Shown piece after piece: positions 29,094 to 38,332 of a stretch of 55,543 bases of DNA (positions within the stretch are counted from its first letter, which is position 1; each line of letters begins with the position of its first letter). Under the pieces are notes generated by a model, which was given only the letters and a program-made list of their open reading frames with translations, made no database searches and had not been told where the DNA came from. The translations under genes and the position numbers were made by a program. Source of the DNA: Muribaculaceae bacterium (GTDB lineage Bacteria > Bacteroidota > Bacteroidia > Bacteroidales > Muribaculaceae); NCBI GenBank assembly GCA_023665425.1, contig JAMPDX010000001.1, forward strand, positions 112,468 to 168,010. Reading direction: 5' to 3'.

Positions 29094-30458
29094 TTAGTCT
29101 ATCTCGGGTTCGTTATCATCTTCTTCGCCAATAGAATTGAACATACCGGCGAGCTTATCCTTCAAAGAGCTGAAGATGCTGTTTGAGCGCCTTCTGCGCA
29201 TTTCGCGCTGACGGCGGCGTTCTTCCTGTTCGCGGCGTTCAAATTCCTCTTGTTCGCGCCAGTCATCGGCGTATTCATCATCGCGGCCGGGCATCTCTTG
29301 CTTGGGCATCTCCAAGCAGTCGGGAGCATCCTTAGCAGTGCCGGCGTTCATGATGCTTATCACCTCGATAGTCTCGTAAGAAGGGGCTTTGGTGTCCTCG
29401 AGGGTGACATTCTCGGGCAGGGAGCCGCGGCGTACCTTCAGGTCGCTCTGGCGGCGCAACAGTTCACCCATCTGGTTGAGATTGAAGCCTCCACCCACGG
29501 TTATGATGCCACCGGAGAGTTTCTGAGCTGTCACGCCGGCGTATGTGATTTGCTCAATGATGTTTGCTATCAGCTCCTCGGAGCGTGCCACAACAAGCTT
29601 TGAGACATCGCTCATACGCATACCGTTGATGTTGAGCGATGATACATCGTCAGAAGCAATGGCCTTGCCGGAGTTGGTCTTGACATTCTCGGCATCCTTC
29701 TCGAGCACGGATAGGGTGGTGATGTCGCGTGTGATATTGCGTGAGCCCATGGGGAGCACTGCTAGATAGTCGAGAGCGCCCTTCTGGTAGATTGATACGG
29801 TAGTAGTCTCGGCTCCCATGTCCACGAGCATGCATCCCAGGCGCTTCTCATCGTCGCTGAGGATGAGGTCCGCCACTGCAACGGGAGTGACGACAATGCC
29901 GGCAATCTCCAGGCCCACCTTGTCGCGGACCACACGTTTGAGGTGCTTGGCAAGGGTGGGGCGTGCGGCTATGAGTTGATACTTGACATTGATATTGCTG
30001 CCATAGATACCTATGGGAGATTTTGTCTCTCTCTGGTTGACGATGTAATTAGCCGGGATTGCGTCGATAACCTCGAGCGATGCATCTATCTGAGAACGGA
30101 TGGCTTCGGCAGACATGCTCTGCAGCAGCTCTTCGGTGATTTCGGTGTCATCCTTGAGGGTGCGGAATATCTCGCGGGGCACGTTGCGCAGCGAACGGCC
30201 GGCCAGGCCAACATATACTTTGTTGATGATGCGGGGAGCTACACCGACACGCTTCTCCAAGTTGGCGATGATGCGCATGATGCGGGTGGCAGTCTCCTCG
30301 ACATTGTGTATTATGCCGTTGCACACACACTCTATGGCGTGCTCTTGCTCCACGGCTATGACGTCAAGGCGTCCGGCAGGATAAGTGTACCGTCCGACAG
30401 CTCCTATTATCTTGGAGCTGCCTATCTCGATTGCGGCTATATATTTTTCTTGGCTCAT
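29094..30458 (-). CDS. ftsA: Cell-division protein FtsA
   Basis: Actin-like protein that tethers FtsZ to the membrane. The 454-residue protein starts IAAIEIGSSKIIGAVGRY (phosphate 1 motif), has MLVDMGAETTTVSIY (about 213-227) and GGIITVGGGFNLN (about 320-332). Instead of a short linker the C-terminal 60-70 residues contain a strongly charged Arg/Glu/Gln-rich segment (about 395-430), followed by SIFSSLKDKLAGMFNSI, which looks like the amphipathic membrane-targeting helix, and an acidic end. It lies between ftsQ and ftsZ as usual. Confidence 0.97.
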   Translation of the reverse strand: MSQEKYIAAIEIGSSKIIGAVGRYTYPAGRLDVIAVEQEHAIECVCNGIIHNVEETATRIMRIIANLEKRVGVAPRIINKVYVGLAGRSLRNVPREIFRTLKDDTEITEELLQSMSAEAIRSQIDASLEVIDAIPANYIVNQRETKSPIGIYGSNINVKYQLIAARPTLAKHLKRVVRDKVGLEIAGIVVTPVAVADLILSDDEKRLGCMLVDMGAETTTVSIYQKGALDYLAVLPMGSRNITRDITTLSVLEKDAENVKTNSGKAIASDDVSSLNINGMRMSDVSKLVVARSEELIANIIEQITYAGVTAQKLSGGIITVGGGFNLNQMGELLRRQSDLKVRRGSLPENVTLEDTKAPSYETIEVISIMNAGTAKDAPDCLEMPKQEMPGRDDEYADDWREQEEFERREQEERRRQREMRRRRSNSIFSSLKDKLAGMFNSIGEEDDNEPEID

Positions 30459-30503
30459 GGACTATATTGATGGGGGAGTGGTATATTGTTGTATATAAGT
30501 AGT

Positions 30504-31433
30504 TTAATTGTTTTTTGTGGTCTTCTCGGTCTTAGAGGTTGAGCTCTGTGAGGAGGTGGAGTTGTCGGTGCTTGTTGCCGGCGGACTGTCTATGGGAGTT
30601 GTGGCCTCATCGGTGTGGAGTTGGTCGGCCAACGCTTCCTCCTCGTAGTCTATGATGTCGTCGGCATTGATATTGTTGTGCTTGCGTATGCTCTTGTCGG
30701 CACGTGTGGCGATGATTTGCCCTTTGTACTTGAGAGAGATGGTATCATAGGTGTTCCAGCCCTTGTAGGGCATCACTTTCCGATACATGAGCATGAGGTT
30801 GCCAAACTTGTCGGCGAGCCTTGATGTGTCGCCGAGGTTAATGACGTGACCGCGTATGCGGGGTACGAGCAGTATGTTGGTGGGAGAGCGGTAGTCAATC
30901 ATGGTGATGAGCTCGCTGAGGACCTTGTCCTGCTTGATGTATTGGACTACGGTTAGAACATCCTTGGCGGGCATACGGTTGGTGAAGTTGCCACGCACTA
31001 TGGGCAGGTCCACATAGAAGTCGGCATTGGCATCCATGCGCTTGCCATCCTTGTTGATATAATAGGACTCAGCAGGAGTGAATATGCGAGCCTCGGGGAT
31101 GAGAGGAACGACAGAGATGAGCAATTTGCCTTGAGATGTGCGTACCACCTCGACATGCTCAAAGTTATTGACCGAGTTGAGATGCCGCTCCAGCGAGTCT
31201 GTATTGATGCTATAGAGGGGAATGCGGGAATACTTTGAGGGCAGGTCTCCTAATTCGGAGAGCACGGATTGCTGTCGGAGCACGGAGGGCACACCGGCAG
31301 ATGCCGGCTTGATGTCTATCTCAATGCCGGTGCAGACACGCTCATGCACTACGGAGGCCGCCCAGGCTGTGACCAGGACGGCGTATGCCGACAATGCAAT
31401 GAGTATGAGCCATTTAGCGAGTGTGCGCGACAT
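30504..31433 (-). CDS. ftsQ: Cell-division protein FtsQ
   Basis: Bitopic divisome protein. One membrane helix (about residues 8-26) is followed by a periplasmic region with SKYSRIPLYSINTDSLERHL (POTRA-like, about 62-81) and DKFGNLMLMYRKVMPYKGWNTYDTISLKYKGQIIATR (about 208-244), typical of Bacteroidetes FtsQ. The final about 30 residues are Ser/Thr-rich low complexity. Sequence similarity in this family is weak, so the call rests partly on position between murC and ftsA. Confidence 0.92.
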   Translation of the reverse strand: MSRTLAKWLILIALSAYAVLVTAWAASVVHERVCTGIEIDIKPASAGVPSVLRQQSVLSELGDLPSKYSRIPLYSINTDSLERHLNSVNNFEHVEVVRTSQGKLLISVVPLIPEARIFTPAESYYINKDGKRMDANADFYVDLPIVRGNFTNRMPAKDVLTVVQYIKQDKVLSELITMIDYRSPTNILLVPRIRGHVINLGDTSRLADKFGNLMLMYRKVMPYKGWNTYDTISLKYKGQIIATRADKSIRKHNNINADDIIDYEEEALADQLHTDEATTPIDSPPATSTDNSTSSQSSTSKTEKTTKNN

Positions 31434-31451
31434 GGGTAAAGTGCTTTATTA

Positions 31452-32852
31452 TCAATCCTTTTTGCTCAATAAGATATGCTTAATATCAGGAAGCAGCACA
31501 TTCAGGTCGGCGGCTCCCAGAGTCATTAAGAGGTCAAAATTACCATTTTTTATTAAATTAAGCAAATCTTTTCGTTCGATTAACGTTTTTTGGGGGCATT
31601 TTATATCCTTGTAAATGATTTCGGAAGTAATGCCGGGAATAGGTAGCTCGCGTGCGGGATAAATTTCGCACAATATTACCTCGTCAGCCGCGCTTAGTGC
31701 TTCGGCAAATTCGGGAGCAAAGTCGCGAGTGCGTGTGTACAGGTGTGGCTGGAATATGACTGTCACCTTGTGCTCCGGGTAGAGTGCCTTCACTGAGCGG
31801 ATAGAGGCCGCCACCTCGGCGGGGGAGTGGGCGTAGTCGTCGATGAGCACTGTGCGCTCGGCAGTAGGTGTAGCGTTGGGATAATCCTCCGGGCGGAGCC
31901 ATATCTCAAAGCGGCGTTTTGGACCCATAAAGGTGCGTATGCCATCGGCGCATTCCTCGGGAGTAGCTCCGGCGAGCAGCGAGGCGACGATTGCTGCCAC
32001 AGCGTTGTCTATGTTGATGTCTACGGGCACGCCGAGCTCTATGGAGGGTATCTTCACGTCGGGGCCCACAAAGTCGAAGAAAAGATGTCCGGGGGTGTGT
32101 CGTACATTCTCGGCATGATAATCTGCTGCTGGGTCATTGGCGGCGTATGTGAGAGTTTTGACTCCGTGCTGAATACGGGGTTTGAGCTTGAGGCCGGTAT
32201 GCTCGAGCAGGTAGCCGCCGGGAGTGATGAGGGATGTGAAGTGAGCAAACCCTTCGAGGTATCCGGCTTCGTCGCCATAGATATCAAGATGATCTGGGTC
32301 GGTGCTTGTTACAACGGCAATATAGGGAGTGAGCTGATGAAACGAGCGGTCATATTCATCAGCCTCAATGACAGAGTATTGCGCCCTCTTGTCGATGATG
32401 AGGTTTGAGTCGTAGTTGCGCAGTATACCACCCAAGAATGCGTAGCACCCCACATGTCCGGAGTGGAGAATATGGGCTATCATAGAGCTTGTTGTGGTCT
32501 TGCCGTGAGAGCCGGCTACGCAAATACCCTTGCTGTGGCGTGTGATGCGTCCCAATAGGGCTGCGCGCTTGATAACCTCATATTCATGATGACGAAAATG
32601 GGTGAGTATGGTGTTGTCTTGAGGCACGGCAGGGGTATATACCACCAATGTCTCGGCGGGGTCATTCATATCGGCCGGTATGGTGTCTACCGAGTCGGTG
32701 TATGTGATTAGGGCACCTTCGCGCTCCAGAGCATGTGTGAGTTCGGAGGGGGTACGATCATAGCCGGCTACCTTGGCGCCGCGATGCATGTAGTAGCGAG
32801 CAAGATTGGCCATCCCAATGCCACCAATACCCACGAAATATACTTTTTCCAT
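31452..32852 (-). CDS. murC: UDP-N-acetylmuramate-L-alanine ligase
   Basis: Adds L-Ala to UDP-MurNAc, the first amino acid of the peptidoglycan stem. The 466-residue Mur ligase has the N-terminal YFVGIGGIGMANLARY, the ATP loop AGSHGKTTTSS (113-123), EADEYDRSFHQLTP (about 173-186), and the C-terminal DDYAHSPAEVAASI (about 343-356). It lies 10 bases downstream of murG and 18 bases upstream of ftsQ. Confidence 0.98.
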   Translation of the reverse strand: MEKVYFVGIGGIGMANLARYYMHRGAKVAGYDRTPSELTHALEREGALITYTDSVDTIPADMNDPAETLVVYTPAVPQDNTILTHFRHHEYEVIKRAALLGRITRHSKGICVAGSHGKTTTSSMIAHILHSGHVGCYAFLGGILRNYDSNLIIDKRAQYSVIEADEYDRSFHQLTPYIAVVTSTDPDHLDIYGDEAGYLEGFAHFTSLITPGGYLLEHTGLKLKPRIQHGVKTLTYAANDPAADYHAENVRHTPGHLFFDFVGPDVKIPSIELGVPVDINIDNAVAAIVASLLAGATPEECADGIRTFMGPKRRFEIWLRPEDYPNATPTAERTVLIDDYAHSPAEVAASIRSVKALYPEHKVTVIFQPHLYTRTRDFAPEFAEALSAADEVILCEIYPARELPIPGITSEIIYKDIKCPQKTLIERKDLLNLIKNGNFDLLMTLGAADLNVLLPDIKHILLSKKD

Positions 32853-32862
32853 CTTTTTTCGA

Positions 32863-33981
32863 TTAGGACTTGAGGGAGGATTTCTCTAATATTTTCTGCA
32901 GGTGGTCCACAATTTTGTCATCAGAGTAGGGGAGAGCTAACTTCTTGATTTCCCTGCTCATGGAAGCGAGCTTCTTGCTGTCGGAGATGGTTGTAAAGAT
33001 TGTGTCGGCCAGCTTTTGGCGAGCCTCGGCATCAGGAATGGTGATTGCTGCTCCGCGGTCTGAGAGGGCGTGGGCATTTTTGGTCTGATGGTCTTCAGCC
33101 ACATTGGGTGAGGGGACCAGAATGCACGGCTTGCCAAGGAGCTCCAGCTCGCTGATGGAGCCGGCGCCGGCGCGGCTCACGACGAGTGTGGCGGCACGGT
33201 AGGCAATGGCCATATCTGTCAAGAACTGAGTGACGACAATCCCTTGCATCCCTTTGGCGGCTTTCTGTCCGGCATCGCCGTATGCTTTGCCGGTCTGCCA
33301 GATGAGTTGCACCCCGGCATCGACAAAGCGCTGCAGGGAGGCTTGGATGGACTCGTTGAGGGTACGTGCGCCCAGTGAGCCTCCGACGACCAGAACGGTG
33401 GGCTTGTCCGGGTCAAGTCCAAAGGAACGGCGGGCTTCACCTTCGCTGCTTTGGCAGTCGAGTATCTGTTTGCGCACCGGGTTGCCGGTGAGCACTATTT
33501 TGTCGGCCGGGAAGAAGCGTTCCATGTCGGGATATGCGACACAGATTTTTTCGGCCTTCTTAGCCAATAGCTTGTTTGTTACTCCGGCATATGAGTTTTG
33601 CTCTTGCAGCAGAGTGGGAATGCCGAGTCGCTGAGCACTCTTGAGAGTGGGACCTGAGGCATATCCGCCCACACCAATGGCAGCGTCGGGAGCAAAGTCC
33701 TTGACTATCTGGCGAGCCATGCTCAGAGATTTGCGCAGTTTGAGCAATACGGAGAAGTTCTTGAAGATGTTCTTGCGGTTAAAACCGGCTACGGGGAGCC
33801 CCTTTATATTGAAGCCGGCGGCCGGTACTTTCTCCATCTCCATGCGTCCGTTGGCGCCTACAAAGAGAATTTCGGCCATTGGCCAGCGGCGCTTGATGGC
33901 GCCGGCTATGGAGAGCGCCGGGAAGATGTGTCCACCGGTGCCACCACCGCTTATGATAAATCTTGGTCTGTCTTTAGACAT
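32863..33981 (-). CDS. murG: Undecaprenyl-PP-MurNAc-pentapeptide GlcNAc transferase
   Basis: Transfers GlcNAc onto lipid I to make lipid II at the cytoplasmic face. The 372-residue GT28 enzyme has GGGTGGHIFPALSIA (about 11-25), GVGGYASGPTL (about 102-112), VVGGSLGARTLNESI (about 190-204) and VVSRAGAGSISELELLGKPCILVPSP (about 262-287). All are family hallmarks. It lies between ftsW and murC in the dcw cluster. Confidence 0.98.
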   Translation of the reverse strand: MSKDRPRFIISGGGTGGHIFPALSIAGAIKRRWPMAEILFVGANGRMEMEKVPAAGFNIKGLPVAGFNRKNIFKNFSVLLKLRKSLSMARQIVKDFAPDAAIGVGGYASGPTLKSAQRLGIPTLLQEQNSYAGVTNKLLAKKAEKICVAYPDMERFFPADKIVLTGNPVRKQILDCQSSEGEARRSFGLDPDKPTVLVVGGSLGARTLNESIQASLQRFVDAGVQLIWQTGKAYGDAGQKAAKGMQGIVVTQFLTDMAIAYRAATLVVSRAGAGSISELELLGKPCILVPSPNVAEDHQTKNAHALSDRGAAITIPDAEARQKLADTIFTTISDSKKLASMSREIKKLALPYSDDKIVDHLQKILEKSSLKS

Positions 33982-34011
33982 AGTTTAAGAGCTTGTTTAA
34001 TAAGGAATGAG

Positions 34012-35517
34012 CTATTTTTGTGAAGAGCTCTTGGGTGTGGTAGATTGAGGTATCATTGAGGGGTTGACGCTGGTGTCGTCGCTGTCTTCAACTGCTTGTT
34101 TAAGAGCAAGGTTGGCATCTTGCTTCTTGCCACCGCCAAGGATTGCGAATTTGCTGACAGAGAGCATCATACCCATGGCGGCACTCATCACAATAATGGA
34201 GGTACCACCTTTTGATATGAATGGGAGAGGCTGCCCGGAGACGGGTGCCAAGCCCACCACGATGCACATGTGTATCATGGCTTGAGCCACGATGAGTGTG
34301 GCGCAACCGGTGATGAGCAGGGCCGGGAAGGCCTTTTTGCATTTGGCGGCTATGACACCTGCTCTGGCCAAGAGCAATACGTAGAGTATGAGCAGGAAGA
34401 CACCTCCCACAAAGCCAGTATCCTCGACTATAATCGAGAATATATAGTCTGAGAAGGCCAGTGGCAGGCGCGAGCTGCCGCGCGAGTTGCCGGGGCCGTT
34501 GCCGAAGATGCCACCGTGAGCCTGACTCATGTTGGCAAACAGTACCTGACGGTTGTAGTCGGTAAGGGTATCATCCGGGGTGACACCATCAAGGAAGCTC
34601 GTTAGTCGCCCTTTGCGGAGCTCTGAGCGGTCGATGTTGCGATTTATGCCATCGGGACTAACCACCTGTTCGCTTGCCTCGGTGGCGGTACCGGTGTCGG
34701 CACTGTCTCCGAATTTGTTGCTGTAAACCATGGCTCCGATGGCGACAAACATGACGAAGATGACGAACAGTTTGCGCCATTGTGTGCCGCCGATGATAAA
34801 CATTGCCACGGCCACGGCAAAGACTATCACCGTGTTTGTCAAACCGTTAGTGTACAGCAGGGCACTGTATACGCCCAAGATGATGAGCGAGATGATGATA
34901 CCCTTGTTAGTGACACCATGGAGCACCTGGTTGTTGCTCATGATGCGCGCCAGGATTAGTACGAGGGCGAGTTTGGCTATCTCGGGAGGCTGTATCGTAA
35001 AGCCCAGGACTGAAATGGCACGCATGGCGCCGTTGGCCACCACGCCATGATGATTGCCATAATAGACCAATGCCACTGAACAGACAGCCACTAGCCATGC
35101 CAATCGCTTATAGTACTTGTAATGAATGTTTTGCATCAGGAGCACAAGCCCCAGACCTATGATCAGGAATAGTGCGTGATGCATCAGAGGATTGTATACG
35201 TTGGATGCCTCAACTTCGCTCGAGGATGCGCTATAAAGCTCAACCACGGAGAAGATGAGGAGCATCAGGTAGATACCCCATAGATATCTGTCGGCATGCA
35301 GCCGTATGCGAGACTTAACCTCGAGGCCTCGAAGCTTGGCTTTGGCTTCCTCGAGTGTCCGGTGAATCTCTTTGGAGCTTTGAGTGGATTTCCTTTTGGA
35401 TACTTTGGGCTCGGGAGTGTCTGATGTGTCTGACTCCGTGGCGCCGTCGATAGTGTATTCCACTTCAATATCCAGAGGCTCTATTGGTATTTTTTTGTTT
35501 TTAGCTGGCAAGAGCAA
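34012..35517 (-). CDS. ftsW: Lipid II polymerase FtsW
   Basis: SEDS glycosyltransferase of the divisome. About ten membrane helices follow a cytoplasmic N-terminal extension of about 80 polar residues, with SKRKSTQSS and a predicted helix. Near the C-terminus it has GLAPVSGQPLPFISKGGTSI (about 421-440), the SEDS signature. The start is TTG: the frame upstream to the murD stop has no ATG or GTG, and the first internal Met is in the first helix. The extended N-terminus and non-canonical start are the main oddities. Confidence 0.96.
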   Translation of the reverse strand: MLLPAKNKKIPIEPLDIEVEYTIDGATESDTSDTPEPKVSKRKSTQSSKEIHRTLEEAKAKLRGLEVKSRIRLHADRYLWGIYLMLLIFSVVELYSASSSEVEASNVYNPLMHHALFLIIGLGLVLLMQNIHYKYYKRLAWLVAVCSVALVYYGNHHGVVANGAMRAISVLGFTIQPPEIAKLALVLILARIMSNNQVLHGVTNKGIIISLIILGVYSALLYTNGLTNTVIVFAVAVAMFIIGGTQWRKLFVIFVMFVAIGAMVYSNKFGDSADTGTATEASEQVVSPDGINRNIDRSELRKGRLTSFLDGVTPDDTLTDYNRQVLFANMSQAHGGIFGNGPGNSRGSSRLPLAFSDYIFSIIVEDTGFVGGVFLLILYVLLLARAGVIAAKCKKAFPALLITGCATLIVAQAMIHMCIVVGLAPVSGQPLPFISKGGTSIIVMSAAMGMMLSVSKFAILGGGKKQDANLALKQAVEDSDDTSVNPSMIPQSTTPKSSSQK

Positions 35518-35556
35518 GAATAGTTTTATGGACCATGGTCCGTGATGTGTGGGGAG

Positions 35557-36894
35557 TTATTTGAGGGCTGCAACAGCAGCCTTGAACAGGTCGCCGCGCT
35601 GCTCGTAGTTTTTAAACAGGTCAAAGGATGCGCAGCAGGGTGAGAGTAGCACTGTGTCACCGGGCTCAGCGAGTTCGCGGCAGGCCTTAACAGCATCCTC
35701 AAGGCTATGAGTGTCAACGAGTTCTACGCCACTTTGGCCCCAGAAGTCGAGAAGCTTTTTGTTGTCTACGCCCATGCAGACGATTGCCTTGACTTTTTGC
35801 TTGACAAACTCTTCAATCTCGGTGTAGTCGTTGCCTTTGTCAGTGCCACCGAGTATGAGCACCGTGGGTGTGGTCATGCTCTCGAGTGCATACCAAGTGG
35901 AGTTTACGTTAGTGGCCTTGGAGTCGTTAATCCATGTGACACCATCTACGAGGCCGGCAAATTCCAGGCGATGCTCCACGCTCTTGAAGTTGCCAAGAGC
36001 CTGGCGTATTACCTGAGGCTTGATGCCGGTCTTGGTGGCGGCAATGGCTGCAGCCATAGAGTTGTAGAGGTTATGCAGGCCCTTTAGCGAGAGCTCGGCA
36101 CGAGGCATCTGCCAGGGGGTGTTGACGTTGATGACCATATCTCCCTGCTCGGTCCATGCTGCCAGCTCGGGGGCTTTGTTTTCGCTGAAGGGGAGCATAA
36201 GACAGGTGGGGGAGAGGGTGGCAAGCTTGGCTGCCACTACAGGGTCATCTTGCCAGTAGATGAAGCTGTCGTCAGGCCCCATGTTCTGCATGATGCGGAA
36301 TTTGGCATTCACATAGTTCTCCATCTTGTGGTCATAGCGGTCCATGTGGTCGGGGGTGATGTTGAGTAGGATGGCGATGTCTGCCTTGAACTCATACATA
36401 TTCTCGAGCTGGAAGCTTGAGAGCTCAATGACGTAGTAGTCGTGCTTGTCTGTGGCCACTTGCAGGGCGAGACTTTTACCTACATTTCCGGCGAGCCCCA
36501 CGTTGAGGCCCGCGCTCTGCAGTATGTGATACAGCAGCAGGGTAGTGGTGGTCTTGCCGTTGGAGCCGGTGATGCATATCATCTTGGCATCAGTGTATCT
36601 GCCGGCAAATTCTATTTCGGAGATTACGGGTATTCCCTTCTCCACTATTTTGCGGACAATAGGAGCTGTGGGAGGCACGCCCGGGCTCTTTATCACCTCA
36701 TCGGCATTGAGTATCAGAGTCTCGGTGTGTGGGCCGTTATGTTCGTATGCTATTCCGTACTTGTCGAGCACTTCGAGGTATTTGGGGGCAATTTTCCCCA
36801 TGTCGCTCAGGAAGGTGTCATATCCTTTTGTCTTGGCGAGTACGGCAGCTCCGACACCACTTTCGCCGCCGCCAAGTATCACTATACGTTTCAT
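35557..36894 (-). CDS. murD: UDP-N-acetylmuramoylalanine-D-glutamate ligase
   Basis: Adds D-Glu to the stem peptide. The 445-residue ligase has N-terminal RIVILGGGESGVGAAVLA, the ATP loop ITGSNGKTTTTLLL (108-121), ELSSFQLENM (about 167-176) and WINDSKATNVNSTWYAL (about 307-323). C-terminal LLSPCCASFDLFKNYEQRG is a MurD hallmark. It lies between mraY and ftsW; its stop and the ftsW start are in the same frame, 39 bases apart, and the gap holds the palindrome GGACCATGGTCC (35530-35541). Confidence 0.98.
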   Translation of the reverse strand: MKRIVILGGGESGVGAAVLAKTKGYDTFLSDMGKIAPKYLEVLDKYGIAYEHNGPHTETLILNADEVIKSPGVPPTAPIVRKIVEKGIPVISEIEFAGRYTDAKMICITGSNGKTTTTLLLYHILQSAGLNVGLAGNVGKSLALQVATDKHDYYVIELSSFQLENMYEFKADIAILLNITPDHMDRYDHKMENYVNAKFRIMQNMGPDDSFIYWQDDPVVAAKLATLSPTCLMLPFSENKAPELAAWTEQGDMVINVNTPWQMPRAELSLKGLHNLYNSMAAAIAATKTGIKPQVIRQALGNFKSVEHRLEFAGLVDGVTWINDSKATNVNSTWYALESMTTPTVLILGGTDKGNDYTEIEEFVKQKVKAIVCMGVDNKKLLDFWGQSGVELVDTHSLEDAVKACRELAEPGDTVLLSPCCASFDLFKNYEQRGDLFKAAVAALK

Positions 36895-36916
36895 AAGTAG
36901 ATAATAGAGGGGTTAA

Positions 36917-38251
36917 CTATCTGACTTTAAGTGTTATAAATGTTATTGCAGCCAACAGTATGCTTGCGATCCAGAATCGGATTACGATTTTGGACTCCGG
37001 GATGCCATGTTTGGGGTGTTGCCATAGGCATTTCATGTTGGGGTCAGCGTCCTTCTGAAAGTGGTGGTGGAGGGGTGTCATCTTGAATATGCGGCGCCCC
37101 TCGCCATATTTTTTCTTGGTGACTTTGAAGTATGCCACTTGGAGTATCACAGAGAGGTCTTCCATGAAGAACACCAGGCAAAGGACAGGTATCAGCAGCT
37201 CTTTGCGGATGAGGATGGCAAAGACAGCCAGGATGCCGCCCAGGGTGAGTGAGCCGGTGTCTCCCATGAATACCTGGGCCGGGAATGCATTGTACCAAAG
37301 GAAACCGATGAGAGCACCCATAAATGCGCCGGCATACACCGCCAGCTCCTCTGAACCGGGTATATACATAATGTTCAAGTAGCTGGAATATATAACGTTA
37401 CCACCCAAGTATGCCATTATAGCGAGAGCAAAACCGGCAATTGCCGATGTTCCGGCGGCCAGGCCGTCAAGGCCGTCTGTGAGGTTGACACCGTTGCTGG
37501 TAGCTGTGACAACGAAGATGACCACGGCCACAAAAAGCAGCCATCCTGCGGTGGCACCGGCCTCTTCACCCATCCAGTTGGTGAGCCACTGGTAGTTGAA
37601 GTTGTTGTTTTTTACGAAGGGTATGGTGGTCTGCGGGGTCTTCTCGGCATGTCCGGTGGTGACTATTTCGGTCTTGGAGTCAACTGTACGGCTAACCACG
37701 GAGACATCCGAGGGGTTTTGATCGTTTATCATTGTGACCTGTTCGGGCACGTTATGATATTCAACCTCCTGGTTTTCAACCATTACAATCTGAGGTGAGA
37801 GCCACATGGTGATACCTACTATCAGGCCCAGGCCCACCTGTCCGGTGATTTTGTATTTGCCTTTCAGTCCCTCCTTGTTGTGGTATTTGAGTTTGCGATA
37901 GTCGTCGAGGAAGCCAATGGCACCCATCCAGAGAGTGGCCACGAGCATGAGTATCATGTATACGTTGGTGAGGTTGCCCAGCAGCAGGCAAGGCAACGCT
38001 ATGGAAAGAATGATGATAATTCCACCCATAGTTGGGGTTCCCTTCTTTGCCATCTGCCCCTCGAGACCGAGGTTGCGCACCACCTCGCCCACCTGCATCT
38101 TCTGGAGGCGGTGTATGATGCTGCGTCCGGCTATGAGGGCGATGAGCAGACTCAGGGCGAATGCTATGCCCGTACGGAATGTGATATAGTCAAAAAGCCT
38201 GGCGCCGGGGAAGCCGGTGTCTTGTAGATTATGAAATAGTGCGTAAAACAT
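36917..38251 (-). CDS. mraY: Phospho-MurNAc-pentapeptide transferase
   Basis: Makes lipid I at the membrane. The 444-residue protein carries KKGTPTMGGIII (about 69-80), FLDDYRK (about 113-119), NLTDGLDGLAAG (about 255-266) and the His loop MTPLHHHFQ (about 391-399). Compared with the 360-residue E. coli enzyme it has an extra hydrophilic stretch of about 70 residues (about 165-235) in an extramembrane loop. Such an insertion is seen in other Bacteroidetes MraY. It lies between murE and murD. Confidence 0.98.
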   Translation of the reverse strand: MFYALFHNLQDTGFPGARLFDYITFRTGIAFALSLLIALIAGRSIIHRLQKMQVGEVVRNLGLEGQMAKKGTPTMGGIIIILSIALPCLLLGNLTNVYMILMLVATLWMGAIGFLDDYRKLKYHNKEGLKGKYKITGQVGLGLIVGITMWLSPQIVMVENQEVEYHNVPEQVTMINDQNPSDVSVVSRTVDSKTEIVTTGHAEKTPQTTIPFVKNNNFNYQWLTNWMGEEAGATAGWLLFVAVVIFVVTATSNGVNLTDGLDGLAAGTSAIAGFALAIMAYLGGNVIYSSYLNIMYIPGSEELAVYAGAFMGALIGFLWYNAFPAQVFMGDTGSLTLGGILAVFAILIRKELLIPVLCLVFFMEDLSVILQVAYFKVTKKKYGEGRRIFKMTPLHHHFQKDADPNMKCLWQHPKHGIPESKIVIRFWIASILLAAITFITLKVR

Positions 38252-38332
38252 GAGAACGGTTATAATCAGTTAGTTAATAGTCCCACCGGGGAGGAGTCAG
38301 AGACACCCGGGGGTAATAAACTCCAAGGGGGA

